From: Pterois miles
Lineage: Eukaryota; Chordata; Actinopteri; Perciformes; Scorpaenidae
Length of the DNA: 64,000 nucleotides
Assembly (NCBI GenBank): GCA_947000775.1
Contig: CAMQGK010000110.1
Span: 23,285,501 to 23,349,500 of the forward strand
Reading direction: 5' to 3'
In this document: positions 1-9,937 of the stretch, in pieces
How positions within the stretch are numbered: the stretch's first letter is position 1
How the letters are laid out: each line of letters starts with the position of its first letter
Made by a program: the position numbers and the translations under genes
Notes under the pieces: generated by a model
What the model was told of the DNA's origin: nothing
The model's database searches: none
The model's input: only the letters and a program-made list of their open reading frames with translations

Positions 1-167
1 ATTTGCTTGTGGATGGCAAAAACTCCTCCAATAACAATATCTCCTTCCTTAGATAACAGAGGAAACTCTGGCCTCCCCAGCATCTCACAGATCACTGTGT
101 CTTCCTCTGCTCCAAAGGCTCCCACAAAAAGCACAAACAGTAACATGACATAGTCACAGTCACTCAT
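1..167 (-). CDS. OlfC/V2R-type receptor, gene 1, first exon only (runs off the window start)
   Basis: Reading the minus strand from an ATG at 167 gives an open frame to the window edge. It starts MSDCDYVMLLFVLFVGAFGA, a hydrophobic signal peptide, followed by the exon-1 pattern of this family: a Cys in VICEMLG, then FPLLSKEGDIVIGGVFAIH. The same block (LSKDGxxMIGGxFSIHS) occurs in the minus-strand gene at 5834, so this is a tandem neighbour in the same orientation. A TATAAAG lies about 90 bp upstream. The remaining exons (ligand-binding lobes, Cys-rich domain, seven helices) lie outside the window, so intactness cannot be judged. The class is clear from the exon; the particular receptor is not. 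Confidence 0.85.
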   Translation of the reverse strand, partial: MSDCDYVMLLFVLFVGAFGAEEDTVICEMLGRPEFPLLSKEGDIVIGGVFAIHKQ

Positions 168-255
168 CTGGTACAAACCGACACACACTAACCTGTACGC
201 TGTGATGAGCTCTTCTGTCGCTGACCAACAGGTGCGTCTCCTGTCATGAGCAGAG

Positions 256-262
256 CTTTATA
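256..262 (-). promoter_or_regulatory. TATA box of gene 1
   Basis: TATAAAG on the minus strand, about 90 bp before the ATG at 167. The same heptamer precedes genes 4, 5 and 7, which supports a shared core promoter type. Confidence 0.5.
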
Positions 263-487
263 CTTCTGCAGATGGTCCTCTTATCCAATCACTGTATAAT
301 GATGTCAGATCACTTTGTTGTTCATCAATTGAGATGGTACATCCTGTTTATAACACCATTGTGTCATTATTCCTGTAAGTTTAATAGTATGGAGGTGTGA
401 TGAGGTATGATGCGGTGGAAACAGCTGCAAACTGAAGATATCAGGTTGAAGCTGTCGATTGTATTTTTCAATTTTCAAATCTATACT

Positions 488-737
488 CAAGGAGGGCTGC
501 ACGGTGGAGTTTGCATGTTGTCTCCATGTTAGCGTGGGTTTTTCTGGCTTCCTCCCACAGTCCAAAAAAATGCAGCTTGACTCTAAATTGCCTGTAGGTG
601 TGAATGTGAGCATTTCTGTCTCTATGTGCTGGACTGGCGACCTGTCCAGGGTGAACCCCTCCTTCGCCCAGTGCCAGCTGGGATCGGCTCCAGCCCCCCT
701 GCAGCCCCTAATGGTTGAAGACGAATGGAAAGGAAAA
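488..737 (+). repeat. Common fish interspersed repeat fragment (LINE-tail or SINE-like)
   Basis: Contains the sequence blocks of a very abundant fish repeat: GGAGTTTGCATGTT near 510, TCCTCCCACAGTCC near 555, GACTCTAAATTGCC near 580, and a closing stretch with GGCTCCAGCCCCC near 690. The same family, on the opposite strand, forms one sub-unit of the satellite at 54-63 kb. I recognise the family by sight but cannot assign a library name. An open frame across it is a by-product of the repeat and not a gene. Confidence 0.7.
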
Positions 738-1000
738 AAAAGGAAAGGAAAAGGAAAAAATAAACGCACCACATTTATTTTTTAAAATACCTCCAAAATA
801 TGCTTGCCAATACAAAATTTCAAACTGCTGTGAGCTCAGTAAAAGATGATTGTTTTCTTGGTTCTTGTTCATTGATTTTGGGGTGCAATAAAAAGTATAT
901 TTTTGCATTCCTTATTCATGTGTGCTCATGAGTAAAACTCAGACATGAGTTTGATCACTGCTCAACTGTACACAACCATTTCCTATAAAAAGACAACAAA

Positions 1001-1360
1001 ATGGAACCAAAAGCACAGTTATGCACAATGCCACGACTGTTGCAACCAGAGAGAAATAGGGCCATTGGCATGCTCCAAGCTGGAAGGAATACTCAGGACA
1101 TAGCGAGGGAGTTTGGAGTTCACCCCTCAATTATTGTGCGCCTTGCTGAGCGTTACAACACCCCAGGCTCCTCCAGTGACCGTCCCCGATCTGGTCGACC
1201 TCAAGTTACGACCCCTGCACAGGACCGTGCCAATCGCCTGTCACATCTCCGTGACAAGTGTCAAAAGGCAACAAGAAGTGCAGCTGAGACCACTGGAACA
1301 CATCACAGGCCAGCGTCCTGGACGGAAATGGGGGTCCCATTAATTATTGAATGTTGAATG
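1001..1360 (+). mobile_element. Tc1/mariner-type transposase fragment, internally deleted
   Basis: The frame from about 1028 reads MPRLLQPERNRAIGMLQAGR, followed by an IAREFGVHPSIIVRLAERY helix-turn-helix and a linker with RPRSGRP. This is the N-terminal paired-like DNA-binding region and GRPR-type hook of Tc1-like transposases. After about 80 residues the match ends in TGTHHRPASW and a short tail to a stop, so the DDE catalytic domain is missing. It is a dead copy. AT-rich sequence follows up to about 1530; I could not define terminal inverted repeats. Confidence 0.75.
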
Positions 1361-2426
1361 AAAAACCTGTTACTTTTGTTAATCATGTGCTCTACTTTTT
1401 GTCACATTATTGTTGTCGAAACTGTAATAAGCATTTGAAAATTTGGCCTGAAGTTCATGTATACATGTGTGGTTGATATGCATTTATTACATTTCAAACA
1501 AAAATAAAACTCTGTCAAAAATTTGCCAAAAAAGTTGTGGTGTGTTTTTTTTTTCCTTGAGAGAACAACAATGAAAATGGAGAAGCAGGAAAAAGAAACA
1601 CTGGAAATAAAGCTGTATAATCAAAAGCTGATTTAGACAAAAAACATAAATTAATTGTTATTCAGACAAATATGGGAACCAAAATTTAATGTATGCTTTA
1701 AATTTATACATGAATCATTTTTTTTTTAAATAATTATGTAGTTACAACAGAGCTCAAGGCCAAGATACCAAAAATGAGTACATGAGAGTAGGTGTGATGA
1801 AAGCCTTTGACTGATTTCATGGATATAACAAATGTAGTTTTATAATGTGTTGTATGAATTGATTTGCTGCAACATATCAGTACAAAGTCAGGTGGTGGAT
1901 CAGTGCAAACCAAACATTTAAATCTGGAACCGCCCATCATCTGTGCTCTTTCATATACATCATGTGTGTTTATTTGTGTGTGTCATTGTGGGCCTATGTA
2001 TTATCATATGGTTTTATTTAATATTAAATTATGTCTTCACAAAATCAGTTAAAAAAACTAATATGTCAGGACAGTTTTCCTAAGTATTACATCCATATGC
2101 TACATGCTACAGCTCACGATAAGTAGTGCTAGTGCAGGACTTAGTTATTGGTGTATGTGTGTGTGTGAGTTGTTTTTTTTTTTTGTTTTTGTTTTTTTTA
2201 CTCATGTTTTTTGTAAAATATGTGCATAATACGCTTGAGCAAAGACAGTGTACATGATTGAGCTAAGTAAAATGAAGAAACAGGAAATCCTGGATAGTTT
2301 TTACATTTTATTTATTTACTTATTTTTATTGCATAATTAAGAGGTAGCAAGTGTAAGACAATTCAAAACATACTTTCTACATTTTTTATGAAATACACAT
2401 TATTATTATTATCATTATTACACATT
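1361..2426. other. Intergenic, AT-rich, no gene seen
   Basis: AT-rich spacer with homopolymer runs. Open frames here are short and show no recognisable domain. Confidence 0.5.
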
Positions 2427-2427
2427 C

Positions 2428-2505
<78 letters not shown>

Positions 2506-2510
2506 GGAGA
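2427..2510. repeat. Compound (CT)n-(AT)n-(GA)n microsatellite
   Basis: A CT run passes into an AT run and then into a GA run. The block is therefore nearly its own reverse complement and could fold into a hairpin or cruciform. Confidence 0.9.
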
Positions 2511-2805
2511 CATAGATATATATTATAACTATACTATTATAACTATAACTGTCTTTTGTAGCACCACATAGTATTCACAACATCATGGAAAAATTAAAGT
2601 GTGTTCATGTGCCATTCAGCAATGTTGAATAGACATAAAAAAACACACAGTTGCTTTGTAGCTTTTGTTTAGGTTTTCATGTGGAAAAAAATGAAGCTAA
2701 TTAATACATATGTTTTAATGAATTGTATTCCTGGCTCCCCTCAAAATTAAAGCCAAGCCACAAGCCATGAATAAAAAAACAGTAAGAAACTAATTTCATT
2801 TATGT

Positions 2806-5800
2806 TTAATGCGATCCTGTTTTCCCCATCAGATTTTTTCTTGTGTTCAGTTCAGGTTTGAGAACAATAATAAAGCACTTTGGTGCAAATATACAGAGAA
2901 GTAGTCCATAACTGGAGGCTAAAATAGCAAATATCTCCACAGCCACAGTGAACTTCCCAGGAGAGCTGACATACGCTGGGATAAATGTAACCCAGACCGC
3001 GCAGAATATCAGCAAGCTGAAGGTGATAAATTTAGCTTCATTGAAATTATCAGGTAACTTTCGAGCCAAAAATGCGAGTACAAAACATAACATAGCCAAG
3101 AGTCCTATATATCCTAACACAGCCCAGAACCCTACAGGTGATCCCAGGGCACACTCCAATATAATCTTGTCCTTGTAGTGGTTCATATTTTTGAAGGGAA
3201 AAGGAGGGTTAATTATCAGCCAAAGAATGCAAATTAAAACCTGTATGAGAGTGAAAGCCAGAACACTGAGCCTCTGCTGTGCAGGTCCGAACCATTTCAT
3301 CACATTACTGCCTGGAAGTGTCGCTTTAAAGGCCATCAACACCACTATAGTTTTCCCCAGCACACAAGAGATGCAGAGGACGAAGGTGATGCCGAACGCC
3401 GTGTGTCGCAGCATGCAGGACCACTCAGAGGGCCGGCCGATGAAGGTCAGAGAGCACAGGAAACACAGAGTCAAGGACAAGAGCAGCAGGAAGCTCAGCT
3501 CAGAGTTGTTTGCTTTCACTAAGGGAGTGTCCTTATTGATCAAGAATAGAGTGGCCACAATTAAAGTAAGGAACACGCCAAACAAAGTGAAAAATACAAG
3601 TATTATACCCATAACCTCAGTGAAGTAGAGGAACTCGACATTTTTCAGTACACATGCATCTCTGTTATGATTGGACCAATACTCTTCAGGACACTTTTTG
3701 CAGTCATAAGAATCTGTAATAGAAATATTGTCACTATTATTATAATTTTATCAGTTTACAACCTAAAAACGTAAATAAGAGACTGAACCATGGCAAACTT
3801 TAACATGATGCACAGAGTGTGTAATGCAAAAAATGTATGCAAATTGCCATATATCAGGTGTGTGGAGCATATTCCTGTGCTGTTGCTGATTTCTCCCTCT
3901 GCACACGGTATACAGTCATAGCAGCAGACTGGCTTTCCTTTCTGCAAGACTTTGTAAGTTCCTGGACGACAGCTCTCACTGCATACTGACACAGGCAACT
4001 TTGAATCAAAGAAATCGACAGATGTTAAGTTTGCATGCCAAATCATTGAATTACATGAGTATAATTTTACTTTCAATTATCATATTTGCCTCTGTCTTCC
4101 CTCCAGGCCACATAATTGCTTCGGTCTTGAGGACAAACTTCTGTCCAGGCGGTAGGGAAGCGTCGTAATAGCCAACAGGTTTAAACTTGACCAAGTCATC
4201 TGATCCGCGCTGCCAGTTCACCACCTCGTACCGAGCCACAGCTGCTCCGGTGCTGTCAAACCACACCTGGTCCCCGTTATCAATGGTGAAATTGACCTGT
4301 TTCAAAGACTCCATTACCTAAAAAGCAGTAAGACGATTTGTAGCTATATAAGTGCAGTAACAGAGTTAAGAAGAAGAAGAGCTAAGAAGTTTACATTTTA
4401 GTAATCTGTTCTTTTTACCTGCCAGGGGGTAACATTTACAGTCTTGTCACACCCCTGACTTTTGGAGCAGTTTAGGATGCTATGCAGAGAATGAGCCACA
4501 GCATAGATGGCTTTGTAGATGTTACTGGAGTATCTCAGCTCTGCCACATCATCATCATACTCTTTAAACTCAATTAAATCCAGGTTTTCATCACATGGTG
4601 CTGTGGTGTTTGTCTCTTTGCACTCTGTCTCCCAGAAATCTTTAATTAAAAAATCATCCATACCACTGATATTGGCCTTTTGCACAGCAAATCCCAGTGA
4701 ACCTCCCAGCACACTGAAGCTGGTGGGAGTCACAAGGCTGTCAGCAGTGATCCAGGCCTCCACACCAATAAATTGCAGGCCTGTGATGTTGTACAGGCTC
4801 AACTGCTCTAGTAGGTTGTCCATCTCTATGTGGGCCAGGAAGCCGACAATAACCCGGGCGGTGCTCTTTCGGATCACCTCTACCACTTTCATCAGTTTTT
4901 CTGGTTCTGATCTGTGAAATTTCTCTGTGTACTCCACACACACTCCTTCCTCCTGAGCCGCAGCGAGGAAGATGGCCATGCCGTTGTTGCCATAGTCGCT
5001 GTCGCTGTTGACTGCCCCGACCCAGGTCCAGCCAAAGTGCTTGACCAGCTGGGCGAGGGCACGGCTTTGGTAGAGGTCACTGGCAATGGTTCGAAAGAAA
5101 GAGGGATACTCCTTCCTGTTGCTCAAACACTCACATGTGGCTGAATGACTTATCTGAGGATACACAAAGACAGAAAGAAAGAACAAGGAGCATTTGTTTG
5201 TAATATACACAGTGAGAGACATCTTCTATGCTCTTACCACTGGTATTTTGAATGGTCCAGTAGTGCGTGCCAGCACGATGGTTGAAGAGGATTCAGACTC
5301 CCCGATAATAGCGTGAACAGCTGATTGACCAGAGCAGCTCTTTCCCACAGTCCACTCAGCACCATTCATCAGGGCCATCACCGCACGCATTGAGGATAAT
5401 GTTGAGCCACAGTTGTCATAAATACGGTATCCGATCGAAACATTGGGTAGAAGAAATTTGCTTTTATTAATTTCCTCGATTGCAAAGATCATGGTCTGGG
5501 CAAATCGAAACTCCCTGAGGTTGACACTGAGACAAAACGAGCAGGAAACAAAAAAGTGTATTCACTGTGACAGAAGGTATGTGGAAGCATTTTCATACAA
5601 GGCTCAAAATTACCTGGAACACGTGAGGCGCGTTGGCTTCTCTGTAAAGGAAAGTTGAGGTTGTGTAATTTTGCTGTGGATGGAAAAGGCTCCCCCAATC
5701 ATGACTTGTCCATCTTTAGACAGCAGAGGAAACTCTGGATTCCCCAAGATCCGACAGAAAGGAGCTTCCTCCTCCGCTGCTCCAAATGCCAGCAGCAGTC

Positions 5801-5834
5801 CCATTAAAAACAGAGCTGTTATCATCTGTGACAT
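2806..5834 (-). CDS. OlfC/V2R-type olfactory receptor, gene 2 (two non-standard splice donors)
   Basis: Amino-acid-sensing family C receptor expected at the plasma membrane of olfactory neurons. Exons on the minus strand: 5834-5614 (signal peptide MSQMITALFLMGLLLAFGA), 5526-5238, 5153-4419, 4317-4090, 3998-3875 and 3713-2806, summing to 2505 nt (834 aa). Exon 2 carries FAIEEIN and the ligand-pocket block GESESSSTI. Exon 3 has ECLSNRKEYPSFFRT, WTWVGAV and VEAWIT. Exon 5 is the Cys-rich domain (SVCSESCRPG, PVCCYDCIPC). Exon 6 has the seven helices with GRPSEWSCMLRHTAFG, MKWFGPAQQRLSV, FNEAKFITFS and YVSSPGKF. The frame is open throughout, but the exon 4 donor is GC instead of GT and the exon 5 donor reads AG|GA. 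If the second is real, splicing to exon 6 would probably fail. Exon 6 is nearly identical to that of gene 5. Other names used for such genes: calcium-sensing receptor-like, V2R-like. Confidence 0.88.
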
Positions 5835-6444
5835 TTTCCACCCCTGAATGCTGATGGGGCAGAGCGACCCAACCAGGTTAAATGTGACATTTTATTATCT
5901 ATTGACTGCAAAGGTCACTGGCCTCCTACCAACCAATCAGAGATAAGTGACTCTTGATTGGATCGTCTCATGACATTTTTGTATGAAATTATTGTGCCAT
6001 GGCAGGTAGTTACTACTTGCTTTACAGATAAAGTTCTTCATACACATTTAATGATAAGTTATCAAATATTGTTGTTATAAGCACTGGTATAGATTGAACT
6101 GACCAACAAAATAAAGTTCACTTTGATGCTATTGGTATATTTTTCTGACATACATGATCATGTACTTGCTCTAATATCAATTCTGATGTAAGCTACAGCT
6201 GGCACGCCACGTTATTAGACATTACACACACATATGAATGAATCAGCTATTTCTACTTTTAATGAGAATGTGAAAAAAATAAGCGATACAACTGAATAAC
6301 ACAAATTTTGACAGTTTTTGAATGTACTTACAAATTTCTTATGTGTTTTGATGCAAATTGTGATTCTTGTATTGTATTTTTATTAAACAATTTTAATTTT
6401 ATTCAACAGTATTGATTAAAATGTTTGCCTATTTCAGTTAGGAG
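5835..6444. other. Upstream region of gene 2, no gene seen
   Basis: AT-rich. No clear TATA box within 100 bp of the ATG at 5834; the nearest candidate is a weak ATAATAAAA on the minus strand near 5895. Confidence 0.4.
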
Positions 6445-6826
6445 TAGGTATGCACCGATACCAAACGATGCTGACTCAAAGTTGGATCACAAAGCAGTGA
6501 CAATGGGGCCAATCTGTTCAATTCAATTTTGTGATTGGATTCCTGTGTAAATTTTAACCAAATTGTTGCTTTTTCTTTAAAAAAAAAAAAAAAAAAAAAA
6601 AGATTCACACTTTGACTCAGTTTGAAGATTTTGAGGTTGCTATTCTAATAATAAGCAATTCAGTAAAACCTGAAGTTGCCTTTCACATAAATGAATGATC
6701 CCAGTCAGCCCAGGGGCATACAGCTTATGAGATAACACTGGTATCGGATCGGTACCAGGTATCGGTAGCTAAAGCCCGATATCAGTATCAGTTTCTGGAC
6801 TGAAAAAGTCCCATCGGTTAGGAATA
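6445..6826. mobile_element. hAT-like MITE, degraded
   Basis: Starts TAGGTATGCACCGATACC and ends ATCGGTTAGGAATA, diverged forms of the TAGGGATGCACCGAT / ATCGGTGCATCCCTA termini of a common fish non-autonomous element. The interior holds repeated GGTATCGG motifs and a run of about 22 A at 6579-6600. Family assignment is from recognition of the termini. Confidence 0.6.
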
Positions 6827-8109
6827 GCTTATTTGAAAATATCTACCACTAGAGATTTAAAACAGTGTTGAACATACAGGTGAGGAAAAGTAAAGACTTC
6901 CTCTCCTGATAAATTATGCTGCTTTAATCAATCTGTTATTTACATCATACACTTTTTTAATAAAATGATATTTCTGTACCTGCCAGTAAGCTTTAACTGT
7001 GTAAATAGCACAAGCTGTAAATTTGAGAAATATATATTTGTGTTTACACAATGATCATCCCCATTCATAACTTACTTAAATTACTATTTAATGGTTTTGG
7101 AACATTTAAGTTTAATTTTCTATTATTTTACACTGCATGTCACATCCTTTTTTATATTATTCATATTCAGGTATTCATGCATTTGGATGATGAAATTAAA
7201 GTTACACTTTTGACAACTGATCAAAATAAACAGTTTAACACACACCTGATTTAGTGAGGCACTGGGCCATGTGATATTTAATTTGGTGTTATTGTTATTT
7301 TCCAGTCAAAGGGATGTTTAATCGTCAGCTGATGTGCCTCTTAGGCCCTCTTTAATTAAAAAGAAAATGTTGTTTGTGTGTTTGTCGAGATGCCTGTTAG
7401 TTTATGAAACACTTTGTACCTCTCTAGAGGATTTGTCTTTTGGGGGCTGACTGGAGCACATGTGGTGAAGTGCAGGTGCCTCAGGCCGAACCATGACGTA
7501 CTCCTCAGAGTCCTTCCTGCTCAGAAGTGCTCTAACAAACTAACAAACTTCCTCTAGAGTTCACAGTGTCTCCAGTCTACCTCCAAGGCACTGGAAACTT
7601 CCCATCAGGGCTGTTTCATCATGATCCCCCTAAGGTCTCTAATTGTGAGGCCTTTGTCAAGACTGTGCCCTTTGACCATGATGTTGCCTTTTGAACTCAA
7701 TGATCTTCAATAACGAATATAAGAAAGAAAAACTCAACTTAATTTTATATGTTTTTATTTTTAAAATGTTGGAAGATCAGCTCCTAATGTGATATGCTGA
7801 ATGGTTAACAGAAAACTTTCAGTTAGATGCAGATGCATCTTGTTTTTTTTTAATATATTTTTGCAATAACTTCACAATGAATAACACATGAAATGTGTAT
7901 GTTATGACATGTTGAGTGATATGATTTAAACCAATCAATTAGAATCAGTGACTATTAATATGTAATATAGTTTTTTTTCTGGATCTGTAATTTTTTTCCT
8001 CTGTTTTATCGCATTTTGAGGCAAAAAGTTGTGCAAACAGAGATGACTAGTTCTAAAAAACAATTAAAATGCACCAAGTATCATGATTAACAGCACGATA
8101 ACTGAGATA
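6827..8109. other. Intergenic, no gene seen
   Basis: AT-rich apart from a GC-richer patch at about 7435-7700. No exon of the receptor family and no recognisable element. Confidence 0.4.

Positions 8110-8149
<40 letters not shown>
8110..8149. repeat. (TCTA)n microsatellite
   Basis: Ten uninterrupted tetranucleotide units. Confidence 0.95.
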
Positions 8150-8156
8150 GTACATG

Positions 8157-8440
8157 ATATGGCCAAAATTCTGTGGTCACCCAAACCTTAAATGTCTGTA
8201 TGACCGTTGAATGTCACCCCAAAACCATGAGCATTTATATGCAGCAGTACGACTAGGAATAAATTTGGCGTGGGCACTGATGTTGGGTGATACAGCCTGG
8301 CTCACAGTCTGTTTCAGTTCAACCCAAGGTTCGGGGTTAAGACCAAGGCTCTGTGGAGGCCAAACCATCATTTTCATTTACCTGGCTGTATGCAGTACAA
8401 CACTACCATGTTAATAGATGGAAGGAGCTCAACCAAACTG
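8157..8440. mobile_element. Degraded MITE-like fish repeat
   Basis: Begins ATATGGCCAAAATTCTGTGG, a diverged form of the terminus ATATGGCCAAAAGTATGTGG of a common fish element. About 150 bp in, it has TTCAACCCAAGGTTCGGGGT and the GGCTCTGTGGAGGCCA block of the same family. The other end was not located. Confidence 0.5.
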
Positions 8441-9892
8441 TTGCCACAAAGTTGAGTTATAGTTATATATTACGTTATATTATTGTCTAAAACAGTGATT
8501 CCCAGTACTTAATGGGGTACTACCGCAGTTGCCAGGGGGTGGGATACATAGAAAGATAGTTGCTTGGTTCTGTGGAGATGGCATGGTTCATACCGTTTTC
8601 TAGGGTCTCCGTGGGGGTACCCCCCAAAATAATAAGTTGATACCCATTGACAGATGGCTGCTGTACAAAAGGGTAGCTCCTCAAAAGGTCCACTGAAGGC
8701 TCATAGGGTTCAGGATACAGGATCAGGGCAGACAGGTGGCAGACTACCCGGCTCAGGGCAAGCAGGTCAGAAGGTGTGGCCATTGGTTTTCTATGCTGCA
8801 CACCAACACCAAGCCTCTGCTGCCCAGTGCCGACCACCAGCCAGAAACCTCTGCCATCCAATCGGCCATCTCTGCCGATGCCCTGCCAGTTCTTCTAGAT
8901 CTTCAAGCAGGCCAGGTTGCAGACTGGAGTACAGCAGCCTGGGGTACAGGCTGGAGTGATTGGTTCAGGAGAAACAGGATGTGAAGCTGTGTTTGGAAAA
9001 AAAACTGCTACCTGAAAAATGCCACTTAATTTATTAAAATGTCCTTGGTAATGCTACACTCATGTCAAGAAAATGGCAGGCAGGGTTGGTGACTGTCTGG
9101 TGAATGTTGGGCAGATTGTACTAATACACAGGTGAGTACAGTTAGGACCCAAATGCAGATAGTCAAGGTAAATAGGAAGACTATAGAGATTTCTTGAAAA
9201 AATGTAATTATAAAAGCTTACTGACATGGGCAGCAAGTCTAAACAGAAAAAAAAATGGAAATTCACTGAGAAACAGGGAAGGTACAGGTAAGAGGTACAG
9301 GCAGACAGGCAGGCAAGTATAGATACAGGCTCAGGAACAGGTTTAGATTCAGGGTCAAGTTCAAGTCCATGTTCAGATGGTTAGAAAGGAAGGCACTGGG
9401 GGCCGATGAGGGAAAGACACCCTGGAAACAGATGAGCAGTTAGAGGTGAGAAGGTTTCTGGGATGAATGGTGGGAGAATATGAGTGCATCTGATGGATGG
9501 ATGAAGAAAGGCAGTACAGAGGCAATTTTGCTACATTTTGAGGCTTAAATGAATCATATAGATGCACAGTACCAGAGCAGAAGGCTCTCCTGTTTCACCA
9601 TGCATCAATATATCATTGGAGACTCGGGCTTTGGCTCTAAAAGTGAATAACACTTTTTTTTTAATAAGCAGGGACACAACCAGATATCAGCGAACTGTCA
9701 CTCAAACAGAGCACACAAGGACCAACAGAGCCCATGACATTTGCAGGTGGAAGCTTTCATACATGCCATGTTTGCTGAGGCCCCAGACCCTTATTTTCTG
9801 TTTGGGCACCTCCCTCCTCTTGCCCCACCTTGTAACTCCACAGGCATAAAACATCACCATTCTATTATTATTTCCCACGCTGCTCCAAAATG
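8441..9892. other. Intergenic with unclassified repeat-like sequence
   Basis: 8500-8990 is GC-richer with short frames on both strands and no domain. 9060-9360 has AGGTACAGG- and CAGGCAGG-rich sequence typical of an interspersed-repeat tail. No receptor exon is visible. Confidence 0.4.
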
Positions 9893-9900
9893 TATAAATA
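9893..9900 (+). promoter_or_regulatory. TATA box of gene 3
   Basis: TATAAATA, 45 bp before the ATG at 9938. Transcription would start near 9925, leaving a very short 5' UTR if 9938 is the start codon. Confidence 0.6.
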
Positions 9901-9937
9901 CCAGTCCAAGCTTTGACTTTACATTAAGGTACATGTG

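Noticed and set aside
459..785. 108-codon plus-strand frame and overlapping minus-strand frames
   Set aside because: They lie on a common interspersed repeat with a low-complexity tail, the plus frame starts with TTG, and nothing resembles a protein family.
3191..3628. 145-codon frame opposite the gene 2 helix exon, with similar antisense frames at 13058-13615, 16874-17191, 23930-24547 and 34149-34442
   Set aside because: They are antisense shadows of the strongly conserved helix exon and recur only because that exon does.
8520..8984. Open frames on both strands (113 and 101 codons)
   Set aside because: Composition looks like an interspersed repeat, and the frames on opposite strands overlap. 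No domain recognised.
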